Positions 45,359-54,383 of a stretch of DNA of 64,000 nt are shown in pieces. Source of the stretch: Flavihumibacter profundi (GTDB lineage Bacteria; Bacteroidota; Bacteroidia; Chitinophagales; Chitinophagaceae); NCBI RefSeq assembly GCF_020076305.1, contig NZ_JAIQXE010000002.1:992001-1056000 (forward strand), given 5' to 3'. Made by a program: the position numbers and the translations under genes. Position 1 is the first letter of the stretch. The number at the start of each line of letters is the position of its first letter. The notes beneath the pieces were generated by a model. The model was not told the origin of the DNA, made no database searches, and saw only the letters and a program-made list of their open reading frames with translations.

Positions 45359-46074
45359 GGTTTTGACGGGTTATTGCCGTAAAGATATATAAATTGGGTA
45401 TTAACAGTATTTGCATCCTCATAATAAAACCAGGCAGCAATGGCTGAATAGTTATAAGTTTCAAGACTTGTTTCACTGAGCCTGAAATTTTTTTGCCTGA
45501 GCATTCCGGTTATATAACTTTCTGGTTTATTGAAACCACAATTGTATGCAGATGCATAGAACTTTATTTTTTCCCCAGCGGTATTCCAATGTTTTTTTGC
45601 GTAGGTTTTATCCATCCATTGAAGGAAACGGCGCAGGTAAGTGAATTGTCCTTCTGCACTGTTGAGCAGGTCAACCCGTTCTTTACGGTTTGCGATGGTT
45701 TCAGGTTCAACAGGTTGTTGTTGGCTAAAGTTTACATCAAGTTGCTCGGCAAACGAAGGTTTCATCTGGAACGGACCGATGGAGAAGTCGGCATAATCCT
45801 TCCCAAACTGGATATATAAAACCTGTAGCGCAAATAATTCTATCTTATCCCGCAACCTGCTGTAGCGAAGGAGTTCAGGAAAAATAACAGCCATGGCCAG
45901 CCGTTTATCATAACCATCCTGTTCCAGTTTTTTCCAATGCGCTTCACTGGAATGCAGCCATTCTTTTGCGCTGGTATAATCTGTGCCAAAATCATGCGCA
46001 TCCAGTTGCTGGGCCCGGATGGGATTCCCTTGTAATACTACAAATAAGAGCAGTGGAATAAACCGGGTTACCAT
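45355..46074 (-). CDS. exported lytic-transglycosylase-like protein
   Basis: A 239-aa protein with a signal peptide (about residues 1-21). Its motifs match the order of the lysozyme-like transglycosylase fold: a Glu in VIFPELLRYSRL (place of the catalytic ES), IGPFQMKPSF (place of GLMQI), and YASAYNCGF (the AYNxG motif). No standard SLT domain annotation is obvious, so it may be a diverged family. It would cut murein glycan strands in the periplasm. It overlaps both neighbours in a three-gene operon. The fold call is inferred from motifs. Confidence 0.6.
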   Translation of the reverse strand: MVTRFIPLLLFVVLQGNPIRAQQLDAHDFGTDYTSAKEWLHSSEAHWKKLEQDGYDKRLAMAVIFPELLRYSRLRDKIELFALQVLYIQFGKDYADFSIGPFQMKPSFAEQLDVNFSQQQPVEPETIANRKERVDLLNSAEGQFTYLRRFLQWMDKTYAKKHWNTAGEKIKFYASAYNCGFNKPESYITGMLRQKNFRLSETSLETYNYSAIAAWFYYEDANTVNTQFIYLYGNNPSKP

Positions 46075-47036
46075 GGTATCGTACTTTGGATAACTTCGTT
46101 GTTTTCGTTAATGTGCAGGTAATGAAGTTTTGTACCTGTAGCTGATTTTTCTACAGTAGGCAGAATGCCACGGGGAATTTTTGACCCATCGGAAAATTCC
46201 AGTCCACTTGCTGAAACAACACAATATTTTGTTGCGTCGCCACTGAATAATAATTGACTGTCGCTGTTAGTGTTCTTTAGGGTATGAATCACTTTGCCGT
46301 CTTTGATGATATTGGTCACCGAATTATTTTGCTGGTCTTTCCCGGGTTCCATCACTACAATGGTTTTGTTATCGTACAGTTCAAATGCCTTTGCGTCCAT
46401 GCTGAAGGGCCCCTGTTTGTTTCCTGCCTCGGTATAAAAGGTTTTTTTGCCATCCTGCTCCATTCCTTCAAAGATAAAATTACCGGACTGTTCGTTTTTT
46501 TTGATCATGACCATCATAGGCCCCTTGACCTGGAATTTTTTTCCTCCGGGCATTTGTGTTGCAGTAAATGCCAGGTTTCCATCATTGTCTGCCACCATGG
46601 TTACGTAGGCCAACCGGTTCCTTTTTTTATCTATTGCAATAGAAGAGGGCACTTCTCCCGGGGGGAGCGTAGCAATTACCTTGTTGTCAACTTTTATTGT
46701 CATATTACCCTGGGGAGTCATGCCCATTTCCGGTTTGCCATCTTTATCTCCCGGTTCTTCAAACTGGTACACATCGCTTTTCCTGATCCCGCTTGGGGGC
46801 AGGTTTTCCAGCGGGACCTTTTCAAATGGGCCCGCTTTCCCTTTTTCCGTGTTCACAAAAAATTTGTTTCCCTTTTTAGTAATAATAGAAAACCCTTCAG
46901 TGCCGGACCCGCCTACTTTCAATTGTGATTCACTGCTAACAATATATTCTCCCTGGTCCAGCTTGAAGATAACTTTGTCTGCAGGCAAAATAATGTTGGC
47001 GAAAGCAATTATTGCCAGGAGGATGCTAAACTTCAT
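46068..47036 (-). CDS. exported protein with WG-like beta repeats, function unknown
   Basis: A 322-aa protein with a short signal peptide (MKFSILLAIIAFANIILPA). The rest is made of repeating short beta strands with GPF turns (GKAGPFEKV, NKQGPFSMD) and DGK motifs, which resemble WG-repeat or propeller proteins without the Trp. I do not recognise a family. It is the first gene of a three-gene operon with the transglycosylase-like and DUF4293 proteins, so an envelope role is plausible. Confidence 0.7.
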   Translation of the reverse strand: MKFSILLAIIAFANIILPADKVIFKLDQGEYIVSSESQLKVGGSGTEGFSIITKKGNKFFVNTEKGKAGPFEKVPLENLPPSGIRKSDVYQFEEPGDKDGKPEMGMTPQGNMTIKVDNKVIATLPPGEVPSSIAIDKKRNRLAYVTMVADNDGNLAFTATQMPGGKKFQVKGPMMVMIKKNEQSGNFIFEGMEQDGKKTFYTEAGNKQGPFSMDAKAFELYDNKTIVVMEPGKDQQNNSVTNIIKDGKVIHTLKNTNSDSQLLFSGDATKYCVVSASGLEFSDGSKIPRGILPTVEKSATGTKLHYLHINENNEVIQSTIPW

Positions 47037-47099
47037 AACTGTATTTTTTTATGATGTATAAACGAAATGAGGGAGGTTACTTAAAGGTAAGCAATCCAA

Positions 47100-47136
47100 C
47101 AAAAATGCGCCTCCTGTTATTGGAAGCGCATTTTTT
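47100..47136 (-). terminator. rho-independent terminator after glyA
   Basis: Read on the minus strand, AAAAATGCGC-TTCC and GGAG-GCGCATTTTT form a long stem around AATAACA with a T-run at the end. It lies 25 bases after the glyA stop and separates it from the three-gene operon. Confidence 0.82.
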
Positions 47137-47161
47137 ATATGGTAAACCGTTGGAATTCCGG

Positions 47162-48442
47162 TTATCCTAGTTGCGGATAAAGGGGGAACTGGTCCATGAA
47201 ATCGTGCACCTCATTTTTTACGGCATTAAGTAACGCTTCATCGTCGGCGTTCATCAATACACGGTCAATGGCGTTTACTACAAATTCCATGTGCCCGGCT
47301 TTCATGCCGCGGGAAGTAATGGCTGGAACGCCCACCCTGATACCCGAAGTAACGAAAGCACTTTTATCATCGAAGGGAACCATGTTTTTATTTAGGGTGA
47401 TTTCCGCTTTGCCCAGCACTTGCTCGGCCTTTTTGCCACTGATATTTTTATTACGGAGGTCGATCAGCATCAGGTGGTTGTCGGTGCCATCGCTGATGAT
47501 TTTGTAATTGCGGCTAACCAGGGCGGCAGACATAGCCTGTGCGTTCTCAATAATTTGTTTTGCGTAGCTGGTAAAATCATCGCTAAGCAGTTCCCCGAAA
47601 GCAACTGCTTTTCCGGCGATCACATGTTCCAGCGGACCACCCTGTGTGCCTGGGAAAACAGCCATATCGAGCAGGTTGCTCATCATACGGATATTTCCTT
47701 TTACATCTTTAAGTCCAAATGGGTTTTCAAAATCCTTGCCCAGCAGAATGATACCGCCACGGGGTCCACGCAGTGTCTTGTGGGTGGTGGAAGTCACAAA
47801 ATGGCAATGTTCAAAAGGGGAATTGAGGAGGCCTTTTGCAATGAGTCCGGCCGGGTGGGCCATATCACAAAGAACGAAGGCGCCAACTTCATCGGCCACT
47901 TTGCGGATGCGGGCATAATCCCAGTCGCGGCTATAGGCGGAAGCGCCGCAGATAATCAGTTTGGGTTTTTGTTCACGGGCCACTTTTTCCAGCATATCAT
48001 AATCAACCAGGCCGGTTTCCCTTACAACGCCGTAGAAATGGGGCTGGTACAATTTTCCGGAAAAGTTAACTGCCGAACCATGGGTGAGGTGACCACCCAT
48101 GCTGAGGTCGAGTCCCAGGATTTTATCACCGGGGTTTAAGATAGCCAGCATTACTGCTGCGTTAGCCTGCGCGCCGCTGTGTGGCTGCACATTGGCATAT
48201 TCACAGTTAAATGCCTGTTTAATGCGGTCGATGGCAAGTTGTTCAACCTGGTCAACTATTTCACAACCGCCATAATAGCGGCGGCCGGGGTAACCTTCAG
48301 CATATTTATTCGTAAGGACACTGCCCATGGCCTGCATTACAGGAAGGGAAGTGAAGTTTTCGGAAGCGATAAGTTCAATACCATGACGTTGCCTTTCTAA
48401 TTCCTGGCGGATCAGGTCAAAAACCAGCGTATCGGGTTGCAT
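47162..48442 (-). CDS. glyA: serine hydroxymethyltransferase
   Basis: A 426-aa PLP enzyme that converts serine and tetrahydrofolate to glycine and methylene-THF. The PLP lysine is in [14 protein letters not shown]. Other family motifs are [25 protein letters not shown] and [11 protein letters not shown]. The start [18 protein letters not shown] matches the family start; a longer in-frame reading to 48511 adds 23 residues with no family match. It is followed by its own terminator. Confidence 0.95.
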   Translation of the reverse strand: MQPDTLVFDLIRQELERQRHGIELIASENFTSLPVMQAMGSVLTNKYAEGYPGRRYYGGCEIVDQVEQLAIDRIKQAFNCEYANVQPHSGAQANAAVMLAILNPGDKILGLDLSMGGHLTHGSAVNFSGKLYQPHFYGVVRETGLVDYDMLEKVAREQKPKLIICGASAYSRDWDYARIRKVADEVGAFVLCDMAHPAGLIAKGLLNSPFEHCHFVTSTTHKTLRGPRGGIILLGKDFENPFGLKDVKGNIRMMSNLLDMAVFPGTQGGPLEHVIAGKAVAFGELLSDDFTSYAKQIIENAQAMSAALVSRNYKIISDGTDNHLMLIDLRNKNISGKKAEQVLGKAEITLNKNMVPFDDKSAFVTSGIRVGVPAITSRGMKAGHMEFVVNAIDRVLMNADDEALLNAVKNEVHDFMDQFPLYPQLG

Positions 48443-48499
48443 GCGGTAAAAATTTGGCGCAAAAATACAGGATCTGCAGGGAATTATTATAGAATAGAA

Positions 48500-48523
48500 A
48501 GGCCATCCCAAAAGGGACGGCCG
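48500..48523 (-). terminator. hairpin after hsp20
   Basis: On the minus strand GGCCGTCCC-TTTT-GGGATGGCC forms a 9-bp stem with one G-T pair, followed by TTTCTATTC. The T-tract is short, so it is a moderate terminator for the small heat-shock gene. Confidence 0.6.
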
Positions 48524-48544
48524 TAAAATAAACCAACTGCATAT

Positions 48545-48979
48545 TTATAACACACTTATAGACTTTGGCGTTGATTTCGCCTGCTCTGTTATTTTAGGGA
48601 CATTTAATTTAAGGATACCATCTTCATATTGGGCATTGATTCCATCAACCTGAGCATTTTCCGGCAGGGTAAATGTGCGGTTGAAACTATTCCTTTGGTA
48701 TTCCCTCCTGAAGTAATTTTTTTCTTCCCCTGTTGTTTCCGTGCTTGACTCGGCACTTATCTTAAGCAAGTCTCCTTCAAGGTTGACCGAAAAGTCTGTT
48801 TTCAGGAACCCCGGTGCCACAACTTCAATCTGGTAGGCTTTTTCCGTTTCAGAGATATTAACAGCCGGCATTTTTTTACTGAATTCCGTCATTAACTTAT
48901 CGTTGAAAATCCGATCAACATCAAGCCAGTCTGTCCAAGGCCTGGCTATTGGAAGTTTTCCGATTGTCAGGTTTGCCAT
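48545..48979 (-). CDS. small heat-shock protein, Hsp20/alpha-crystallin family
   Basis: A 144-aa chaperone. The alpha-crystallin domain covers about residues 35-140: PAVNISETEKAYQIEVVAPG, VNLEGDLLKISAES, FRREYQRNSFNRTFTLPE, ENAQVDGINAQYEDGILKL. It binds unfolded proteins without ATP. The ATG is confirmed by a strong Shine-Dalgarno sequence seven bases upstream, which is rare here; a longer frame to 49048 is rejected. It is divergent from the nucleotidyltransferase gene. Confidence 0.93.
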   Translation of the reverse strand: MANLTIGKLPIARPWTDWLDVDRIFNDKLMTEFSKKMPAVNISETEKAYQIEVVAPGFLKTDFSVNLEGDLLKISAESSTETTGEEKNYFRREYQRNSFNRTFTLPENAQVDGINAQYEDGILKLNVPKITEQAKSTPKSISVL

Positions 48980-48982
48980 AAA

Positions 48983-48991
48983 CACCTCCTT
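48983..48991 (-). promoter_or_regulatory. strong Shine-Dalgarno AAGGAGGTG for hsp20
   Basis: On the minus strand AAGGAGGTG stands six to seven bases before the ATG, a near-perfect match to the 16S anti-SD. Bacteroidota genes usually lack it, so this gene may be translated at high level or may differ from its neighbours. Confidence 0.75.
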
Positions 48992-49135
48992 ATTTTTAAT
49001 AATGTAAAGGTCCGGTATCTTCGGAAGGCAGACAATATCATTGCTCATATGGACGACTGATTTTTATCATGTGCTTTTTTCCTATTTTCACGCCACGTTG
49101 AGGCCAGCCATTAAGGCCTTCGAAAAATCTTTCGA

Positions 49136-50134
49136 ATGAAAGCGATTATCCCCGTAGCAGGTGCAGGCACCAAGTTGCGCCCCCATACCTATACACAACC
49201 CAAGGCCCTGATACCCCTGGCGGGTAAAACAATATTGAGTATAATTGTCGACCAGCTTGTGGATGCCGGCGTAAATGAATTTATTTTTATTATTGGTTAC
49301 CTCGGCGATAAGATCCAGGATTTTGTCAGGGAAAAGTACCCCACCCTTACCACGCATTTCATCCAGCAGAATGAAAGGCTGGGGCTCGGGCATGCGGTTT
49401 TGTTGTCACAAAATATTGTTCAGGATGATGAAGTAATCATTGTACTTGGGGATAGTATTTGTGAATATGATGTTCAATCTGTTATCCAGAGCGAACATTC
49501 CCTGCTTTGTGTAAAGCGAGTGGATGACCCCCGTGATTTCGGTGTGGCTGAAATAAATGAAGAAGGTGTGATTACCAAAGTGGTGGAGAAGCCACAGATC
49601 CCGAAATCAAATATGGCCCTGGTGGGTATTTACAGGATCAGGGAAACCCCGGTACTTTTTGATTGTCTCGCAATCAACCTGCGCGATAATATTACTTCCT
49701 ACGGTGAATTTAACCTTACCGACGCTATAGAATGCATGATTACCCGGGGTGCATATATTAAATCGTATAAAGTACTGAACTGGTTCGACTGCGGTAAAAA
49801 AGAATCGTTGCTGGAGAGTAATGCGACATTGCTCCGTAAAATGGGACAAACCATTGCGGCTGATCACCAACTTGGCAATACTATTATAGTTCCGCCGGTT
49901 AGCATTGCAGCCGGTTGTGATATTTCCAACAGCATAATCGGGCCAAATGTTGCCATCGGCGAATGCGTTACCATCAAAGATTCTATTATCAAGGATTCCA
50001 TTATTGGCGCTTTCTCCGACCTGAAAGACATTGTCCTCACCCACTCACTGATCGGGTCTGATACCGAAGTGCGTGGTGAAAGCCGTAGCCTGAATATCGG
50101 CGACAATACTGAGATCGACCTGGGGAAACGTTAA
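49136..50134 (+). CDS. sugar-phosphate nucleotidyltransferase with left-handed beta-helix
   Basis: A 332-aa enzyme. The Rossmann nucleotidyltransferase domain starts MKAIIPVAGAGTKLRPHT with PKALIPLAGK, the nucleotide- and phosphate-binding motifs, and shows VLGDSICEYD with the metal Asp. From about residue 245 on there are hexapeptide repeats (IVPPVSIAAG, IIGPNVAIGE, IIKDSIIGAF) of a left-handed helix. It forms a nucleotide sugar (glucose-1-P thymidylyl- or uridylyl-, or mannose-1-P guanylyltransferase type). The exact substrate cannot be set. It precedes the nitronate monooxygenase-like gene by 15 bases. Confidence 0.85.
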   Translation: MKAIIPVAGAGTKLRPHTYTQPKALIPLAGKTILSIIVDQLVDAGVNEFIFIIGYLGDKIQDFVREKYPTLTTHFIQQNERLGLGHAVLLSQNIVQDDEVIIVLGDSICEYDVQSVIQSEHSLLCVKRVDDPRDFGVAEINEEGVITKVVEKPQIPKSNMALVGIYRIRETPVLFDCLAINLRDNITSYGEFNLTDAIECMITRGAYIKSYKVLNWFDCGKKESLLESNATLLRKMGQTIAADHQLGNTIIVPPVSIAAGCDISNSIIGPNVAIGECVTIKDSIIKDSIIGAFSDLKDIVLTHSLIGSDTEVRGESRSLNIGDNTEIDLGKR

Positions 50135-50149
50135 TGCATAATCGAAAAT

Positions 50150-51103
50150 ATGTCTTCCTTTAATAATCGTGTAACCGCATTATTCGGTATCGACTATCCC
50201 ATAATACAGGCAGGTATGGTATGGACAAGCGGATGGCGCCTGGCCAGTGCTGTTAGCAATTCAGGTGCATTGGGGATCATCGGGGCGGGAAGTATGTATC
50301 CTGATGTATTCCGCGAGCATGTCAGGAAATGTAAAGCAGCTACTTCGCGGTCATTTGGGGTAAACCTTCCCTTGCTGTATCCCAATATTGACCAGTTGGT
50401 AGCGATATTAATAGAAGAAGGCGTTAAAATTGTTTTTACTTCGGCAGGCAACCCAAAAACCTGGACAGGCTTTTTAAAACAAAAAGGGATAACGGTTGTT
50501 CACGTGGTCAGCAGCAGCAGGTTTGCGCTTAAAGCGGAAGAAGCGGGTTGCGATGCCGTAGTTGCGGAAGGGTTTGAAGCCGGTGGCCATAATGGTCGTG
50601 AAGAAACCACCAGTATGGTATTAATTCCCGCTGTAGCGTCAGCAGTGAAAGTCCCGGTTATTGCTGCCGGAGGTATCGCAACAGGCCGGCAAATGATGGC
50701 AGCCATGGTACTCGGTGCCGAAGGGGTGCAGGTTGGTACAAGGTTTGTGGCCAGTATTGAGGCTTCGAACCATGAGGCATTTAAGGAACTGGTGATCCAT
50801 ACCGGTGAAGGGGATACCCAGTTATGTATGAAGAAACTGGTGCCAGTACGGCTTATTAAGAACAAGTTTTTTTCAAAAATCCGGGCTGCCGAGCAGCGCG
50901 GTGCGAATGAAGAAGAATTGAGGCAGATCCTGGGTCGGGCGCGGGCGAAAAAAGGCATGTTTGAAGGTGACCTGGAAGAGGGTGAACTGGAGATCGGGCA
51001 GGTCAGTGCGTTGGTAAAAGAAATTCTTCCTGCCGGAGAAATTGTCCGATTTTTATGGCGTGAATTTGAAGACGCTGTGGAAGCTCCATTTCTTAAAAAA
51101 TAA
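50150..51103 (+). CDS. nitronate monooxygenase/2-nitropropane dioxygenase family protein
   Basis: A 317-aa FMN enzyme with the TIM-barrel start YPIIQAGMVW, then GFEAGGHNGREE with the catalytic His, and VIAAGGIATGRQMMAAMVLGAEGVQVGTRF for FMN phosphate binding. The family includes nitronate monooxygenases and FabK-type enoyl-ACP reductases. The GGHxG motif leans to the former. The C-terminal part overlaps the next frame's upstream region, but the next gene starts after its stop. Confidence 0.85.
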   Translation: MSSFNNRVTALFGIDYPIIQAGMVWTSGWRLASAVSNSGALGIIGAGSMYPDVFREHVRKCKAATSRSFGVNLPLLYPNIDQLVAILIEEGVKIVFTSAGNPKTWTGFLKQKGITVVHVVSSSRFALKAEEAGCDAVVAEGFEAGGHNGREETTSMVLIPAVASAVKVPVIAAGGIATGRQMMAAMVLGAEGVQVGTRFVASIEASNHEAFKELVIHTGEGDTQLCMKKLVPVRLIKNKFFSKIRAAEQRGANEEELRQILGRARAKKGMFEGDLEEGELEIGQVSALVKEILPAGEIVRFLWREFEDAVEAPFLKK

Positions 51104-51113
51104 ACCTGTCTGT

Positions 51114-51533
51114 ATGTTTAATTTCTATTCCATTATTATAATGGCGGGCCTATTGGCAACCACCCAATTGGCGATAGCATCACCAGGTGAAATTTTAGGG
51201 AAAGATGGAGTGGTTCATGGTTACGTAGTAGATGCCACAACACATAAACCTGTTTCTGGAGTTGTTGTATCGGCAGCTTCCGCAAAAACCGGGATCAGCA
51301 GGGAAGTTGCTACCAATGCCGACGGATATTTTAAGTTTAAGCAATTGCCAGCTGGTGATTTGTCAATACAGTTCGATAAAAAGGGCTACCACAATATCCG
51401 CAAGGAACCGGTAGCCCTGAAAGAAGGAATGGTGTTAAAAATGAACATTGATTTTATCTCAGAAAAAACTGCCGTTGAATCACCCGTTGAATTAGATCAT
51501 CCGGTACTGCGGCTTGTTGATGGAATCTGGTGA
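51114..51533 (+). CDS. exported protein with carboxypeptidase-regulatory-like domain
   Basis: A 139-aa protein with a signal peptide (MFNFYSIIIMAGLLATTQLAIA, then SPG). The domain from about 35 to 125 reads VHGYVVDATTHKPVSGVVVS, TNADGYFKFKQLPAGD and LSIQFDKKGYHNI, a typical CarboxypepD_reg sandwich. Alone such a domain may bind proteins or sugars on the surface. An earlier in-frame start at 51042 overlaps the upstream gene and has no signal peptide. It converges stop to stop with the coiled-coil gene. Confidence 0.82.
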   Translation: MFNFYSIIIMAGLLATTQLAIASPGEILGKDGVVHGYVVDATTHKPVSGVVVSAASAKTGISREVATNADGYFKFKQLPAGDLSIQFDKKGYHNIRKEPVALKEGMVLKMNIDFISEKTAVESPVELDHPVLRLVDGIW

Positions 51534-52424
51534 TTAATCCTCCACTTTAAAGTTATCCTCCTCATTTTTCAGCCTTATGTTGTCATGCCTGAAATATGAC
51601 CGGTATCGGTCAGTTACTGATGCGGGTTGTTTTTTGCCATTGATGATAAGTTCACCACCAGAAAATTCGATATCGTAATTTTTGGGATCGGTGATAAGCC
51701 CTTCATTTTGCATGGCACCAACCATTGTTTTATAACCTATAAATTCTTTTCGGGTGCTTAATAGTTCCTGGTGGGCCTTATTTAGGCTTGCTTTTATCAT
51801 TGGACCGTTGGTCCGGATTTCTTCTTTTGCCCTTGCTATTTCCTTTGCCATTACTTCTTTGTTTTTTTGCAGATCCAATTTCATTTTGGCCATTTGTTCC
51901 CTTAGTTCTTTTTCATTCACTTTGCTGATTTCCATGGATGCCTTTTTTACTTCTTCCATGGCTTGTTTCATTTCCTTTTCCCAGTCTTTTTTGGCAAATT
52001 CTTTTTCGATTTCAATTTTGGTAGCCGAAAGTTCATCCTGCATTTTTTCAAGGTCAAGCTGCCGGCTTAGCTGAATTTTTTGCACTTCACGGATTGACCG
52101 TTCTGCTTCTTTCATGGCTTTTTCAACCTGGGCTTCAATTTCTTTGGTATTGATGCGTGCCAGGGAGTTCGCCATTTCCGCCTCCATTTTGCCCCAGTCT
52201 TTACTACTGATTTCCTGTTGTAATTCCTGCTGGGCTTTTTCCAGTTGCTTTATCTGGTCATCAAGGCTTTGCGGTTTATCGGGAATGGTATCGGCGGCAT
52301 AGAGGTCAAAATTGATACCGGCCGAATGTACCAGTGTCCCTCTCCAGCTGATGGCAGTAAGTGAAAGGCCAATGAATAAGGCAACCTGAAGCATTTTGCG
52401 GGGAGATTTAATGAATTTGTACAT
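51534..52424 (-). CDS. membrane-anchored coiled-coil protein, function unknown
   Basis: A 296-aa protein with an N-terminal signal anchor (about residues 12-30, LQVALFIGLSLTAISW), a long coiled coil (about 55-220, rich in Glu, Lys and Gln with repeated MEEVKKA and KEIARAKEEI patterns), and a small C-terminal domain (GGELIINGKKQPASVTDRY). I do not recognise a family. The gene is preceded by two inverted repeats of TACGAA/TTCGTA, which suggests regulation by a dimeric repressor. Its stop abuts the stop of the plus-strand gene. Confidence 0.78.
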   Translation of the reverse strand: MYKFIKSPRKMLQVALFIGLSLTAISWRGTLVHSAGINFDLYAADTIPDKPQSLDDQIKQLEKAQQELQQEISSKDWGKMEAEMANSLARINTKEIEAQVEKAMKEAERSIREVQKIQLSRQLDLEKMQDELSATKIEIEKEFAKKDWEKEMKQAMEEVKKASMEISKVNEKELREQMAKMKLDLQKNKEVMAKEIARAKEEIRTNGPMIKASLNKAHQELLSTRKEFIGYKTMVGAMQNEGLITDPKNYDIEFSGGELIINGKKQPASVTDRYRSYFRHDNIRLKNEEDNFKVED

Positions 52425-52438
52425 AGCGTTTGGTTTTA

Positions 52439-52480
52439 ATTACGAATAAATTCGTAATAAATATACGATTCATTTCGTAT
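52439..52480 (-). promoter_or_regulatory. two tandem inverted repeats of TACGAA/TTCGTA
   Basis: ATTACGAA-TAAA-TTCGTAAT (52439-52458) is a perfect 8-bp repeat, and ATACGA-TTCATT-TCGTAT (52463-52480) a perfect 6-bp one. Both lie 15-56 bases upstream of the coiled-coil gene start, at the place of its promoter. Likely two operator sites for one regulator that is not encoded next to it. Confidence 0.55.
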
Positions 52481-52512
52481 GTCTTGTATTATTCAGACGG
52501 CGCAGCAAATAA

Positions 52513-53058
52513 TTAACAGGATGTTTGGAAAGGGAAAGATTTAAGGGTGGTCCATTTACCGGGGTCGAGCCTCAAGAGGCTGATATCATTGAGAGGGCAT
52601 TGCGCTTTATAGGAAATGTATGAAAACCTGGCAAAGGCCTCATCAAATTTTGCCGGGGGGATATCGCGGTTGGCAATGGTGATATGCGGATGAAAGTTAA
52701 GACCAGTGGTTTTGCCCTTGGTCGGGAATTCGTGGTAGAATAAACTGCTTAATAATTGGTATAGTATTTCAAGGGGTTTGTTTTTTTCCACTGCAAGGAA
52801 TATGGTGCGCCGGCCAAAAATACCAAACCCGTTTACTGAAACTTCCATTGCAGGTTGTTGCTGGGTAAATTCCTCCAGGAATTCTAACAACTTCAGTTCC
52901 TCGGCCTGGTTTGCATTAAATGGTGGGATAAGTGTAATATGGGCAGGACTTTTCAACGCAGCCCGGCAACCATATTTAAAGTGCATATCATTTTTCCATT
53001 GCAGTACCTGGTCTGCGATAACAGGTGGAGCCAGTAAGGCTATAAAATATAGTTTCAT
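52513..53058 (-). CDS. 2'-5' RNA ligase/2H phosphoesterase family protein
   Basis: A 181-aa protein with the two HxT motifs of the 2H superfamily: AHITLIPPF and HPHITIA. MKLYFIALLAPP is the usual start, and the ATG overlaps the stop of the ABC permease by one base (TAATG). 2H enzymes act on cyclic phosphate ends of RNA or nucleotides; the exact substrate is unknown. Its coupling with an ABC exporter is curious and may be only local operon structure. Confidence 0.85.
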   Translation of the reverse strand: MKLYFIALLAPPVIADQVLQWKNDMHFKYGCRAALKSPAHITLIPPFNANQAEELKLLEFLEEFTQQQPAMEVSVNGFGIFGRRTIFLAVEKNKPLEILYQLLSSLFYHEFPTKGKTTGLNFHPHITIANRDIPPAKFDEAFARFSYISYKAQCPLNDISLLRLDPGKWTTLKSFPFQTSC

Positions 53059-54365
53059 TATCCACGCATTGCCCATTTCCAAAGTTCTTTCCAGTTGGCC
53101 TTCTTGCCATACATAAGTATACCGGTGCGGTATATTCGTGAAGCAAGCCATGTGGTTCCCATAATTCCCAGCACCAGTAATAACAGCGATAAGGCGATCT
53201 GCCAGGCGGGCACACCATAGGGTAGCCTCGCCATCATTACAATGGGAGAGGACAAAGGGAAGAGGCTACCAAAAATAGCAAGTCCCCCATCCGGATTATT
53301 GATAGCCTGGGTCATTATCACAAACGAAAAAATAATGGGCATTGTAATCGGCAGCATTAATGACTGGGCGTCTTGCGGATCTTCATTTACTGCACTTCCA
53401 ACCGCAGCAAACATGGCTGAATACAATAAATAGCCGCCAAGAAAATACAATATAAATAGGGCAAGGATCTTTCCGATATTTATATCATGCATGTTTTTCA
53501 GGATTTCTTTCACCATTTCCATTTGCTGGCTGTTATTGTTAGCCGCAGAAATATTGCCGGCATTATTTACAGCATGGTCAAGTAGTTGCGGATATATTAC
53601 CGGTAAAAGCATTTGCAGTCCAATGATCAGCACGCCCCATATTAGGAATTGCACCAATCCAACTGCACCAATCCCGATAATTTTTCCCAGCATCAGCTGG
53701 TAGGGCCGAACGCTGCTCACCATCACTTCGGCAATACGGCTGGTTTTTTCTTCCATAACACCACGCATCACCATGGCACCATAAATGAATAGTATAGCAT
53801 AAATTAAAATACCGCAAATGAATCCCAGCGCATATGCGAAACCAGTACTGCCACTTTTTTGCCCGGCTTTGGAAACTTTCAGGGTAATATCACTCCTGGT
53901 ACTATCCAGCTGGCCAAGGGTTATTCCAGGGGCAAGTAATTTTTGCACCTGTATTTTCTCCAGGGCTTTATTAAGGGTGGATTGAATTTTTTCCTTTGTC
54001 ATCAATCCCACATTTGAATTACTGGTATATAAGAGGCTATCGCCGGGTTTGCCGCTGAATCCGGCAGGGATAATTATATAACCGGTATAATCATTATTGT
54101 TCAGGAGTGTTTGAAGGGCAGCAGGATCCTGTTCTTTTATGAAACTGAACCTGATGGTTTCTGAACTTTCCAGTTTTCCCTCCAGTAATCCGGTTTGGTC
54201 TGCCACGGCAACTTTCAGGTTCTCTTCACCCTTTACACTGAAATAAATAATCAGTGCGTAGAAACCAAAAATGAAGAGCGGTAAAAGAATGGTGGACAGT
54301 AAAAAAGATTTTTTCTGTACCCTGCTTAAGAATTCCCTTCTGATTATAATAAATGTCTTATTCAT
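53058..54365 (-). CDS. ABC-2 type transporter permease
   Basis: A 435-aa membrane protein of the NatB/ABC-2 type. It has one helix at the N-terminus (about 20-42), a periplasmic domain (about 45-185), then five helices from about 190 to 420, including MRGVMEEKTSRIAEVMVSSVRPYQLMLGK, the conserved loop of the family. It pairs with the ATPase encoded 18 bases upstream in the same direction. It exports an unknown substrate, such as ions or small lipophilic compounds. Confidence 0.87.
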   Translation of the reverse strand: MNKTFIIIRREFLSRVQKKSFLLSTILLPLFIFGFYALIIYFSVKGEENLKVAVADQTGLLEGKLESSETIRFSFIKEQDPAALQTLLNNNDYTGYIIIPAGFSGKPGDSLLYTSNSNVGLMTKEKIQSTLNKALEKIQVQKLLAPGITLGQLDSTRSDITLKVSKAGQKSGSTGFAYALGFICGILIYAILFIYGAMVMRGVMEEKTSRIAEVMVSSVRPYQLMLGKIIGIGAVGLVQFLIWGVLIIGLQMLLPVIYPQLLDHAVNNAGNISAANNNSQQMEMVKEILKNMHDINIGKILALFILYFLGGYLLYSAMFAAVGSAVNEDPQDAQSLMLPITMPIIFSFVIMTQAINNPDGGLAIFGSLFPLSSPIVMMARLPYGVPAWQIALSLLLLVLGIMGTTWLASRIYRTGILMYGKKANWKELWKWAMRG

Positions 54366-54383
54366 GGAAAAGGTCTATAGGTA

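Noticed and set aside
47420-48139. 239-codon plus-strand frame inside glyA
   Set aside because: It starts at a TTG codon antisense to glyA and has no recognisable domain or ribosome binding site.
51042-51113. Longer N-terminus for the carboxypeptidase-regulatory protein
   Set aside because: It overlaps the end of the nitronate monooxygenase-like gene and hides the signal peptide that follows.
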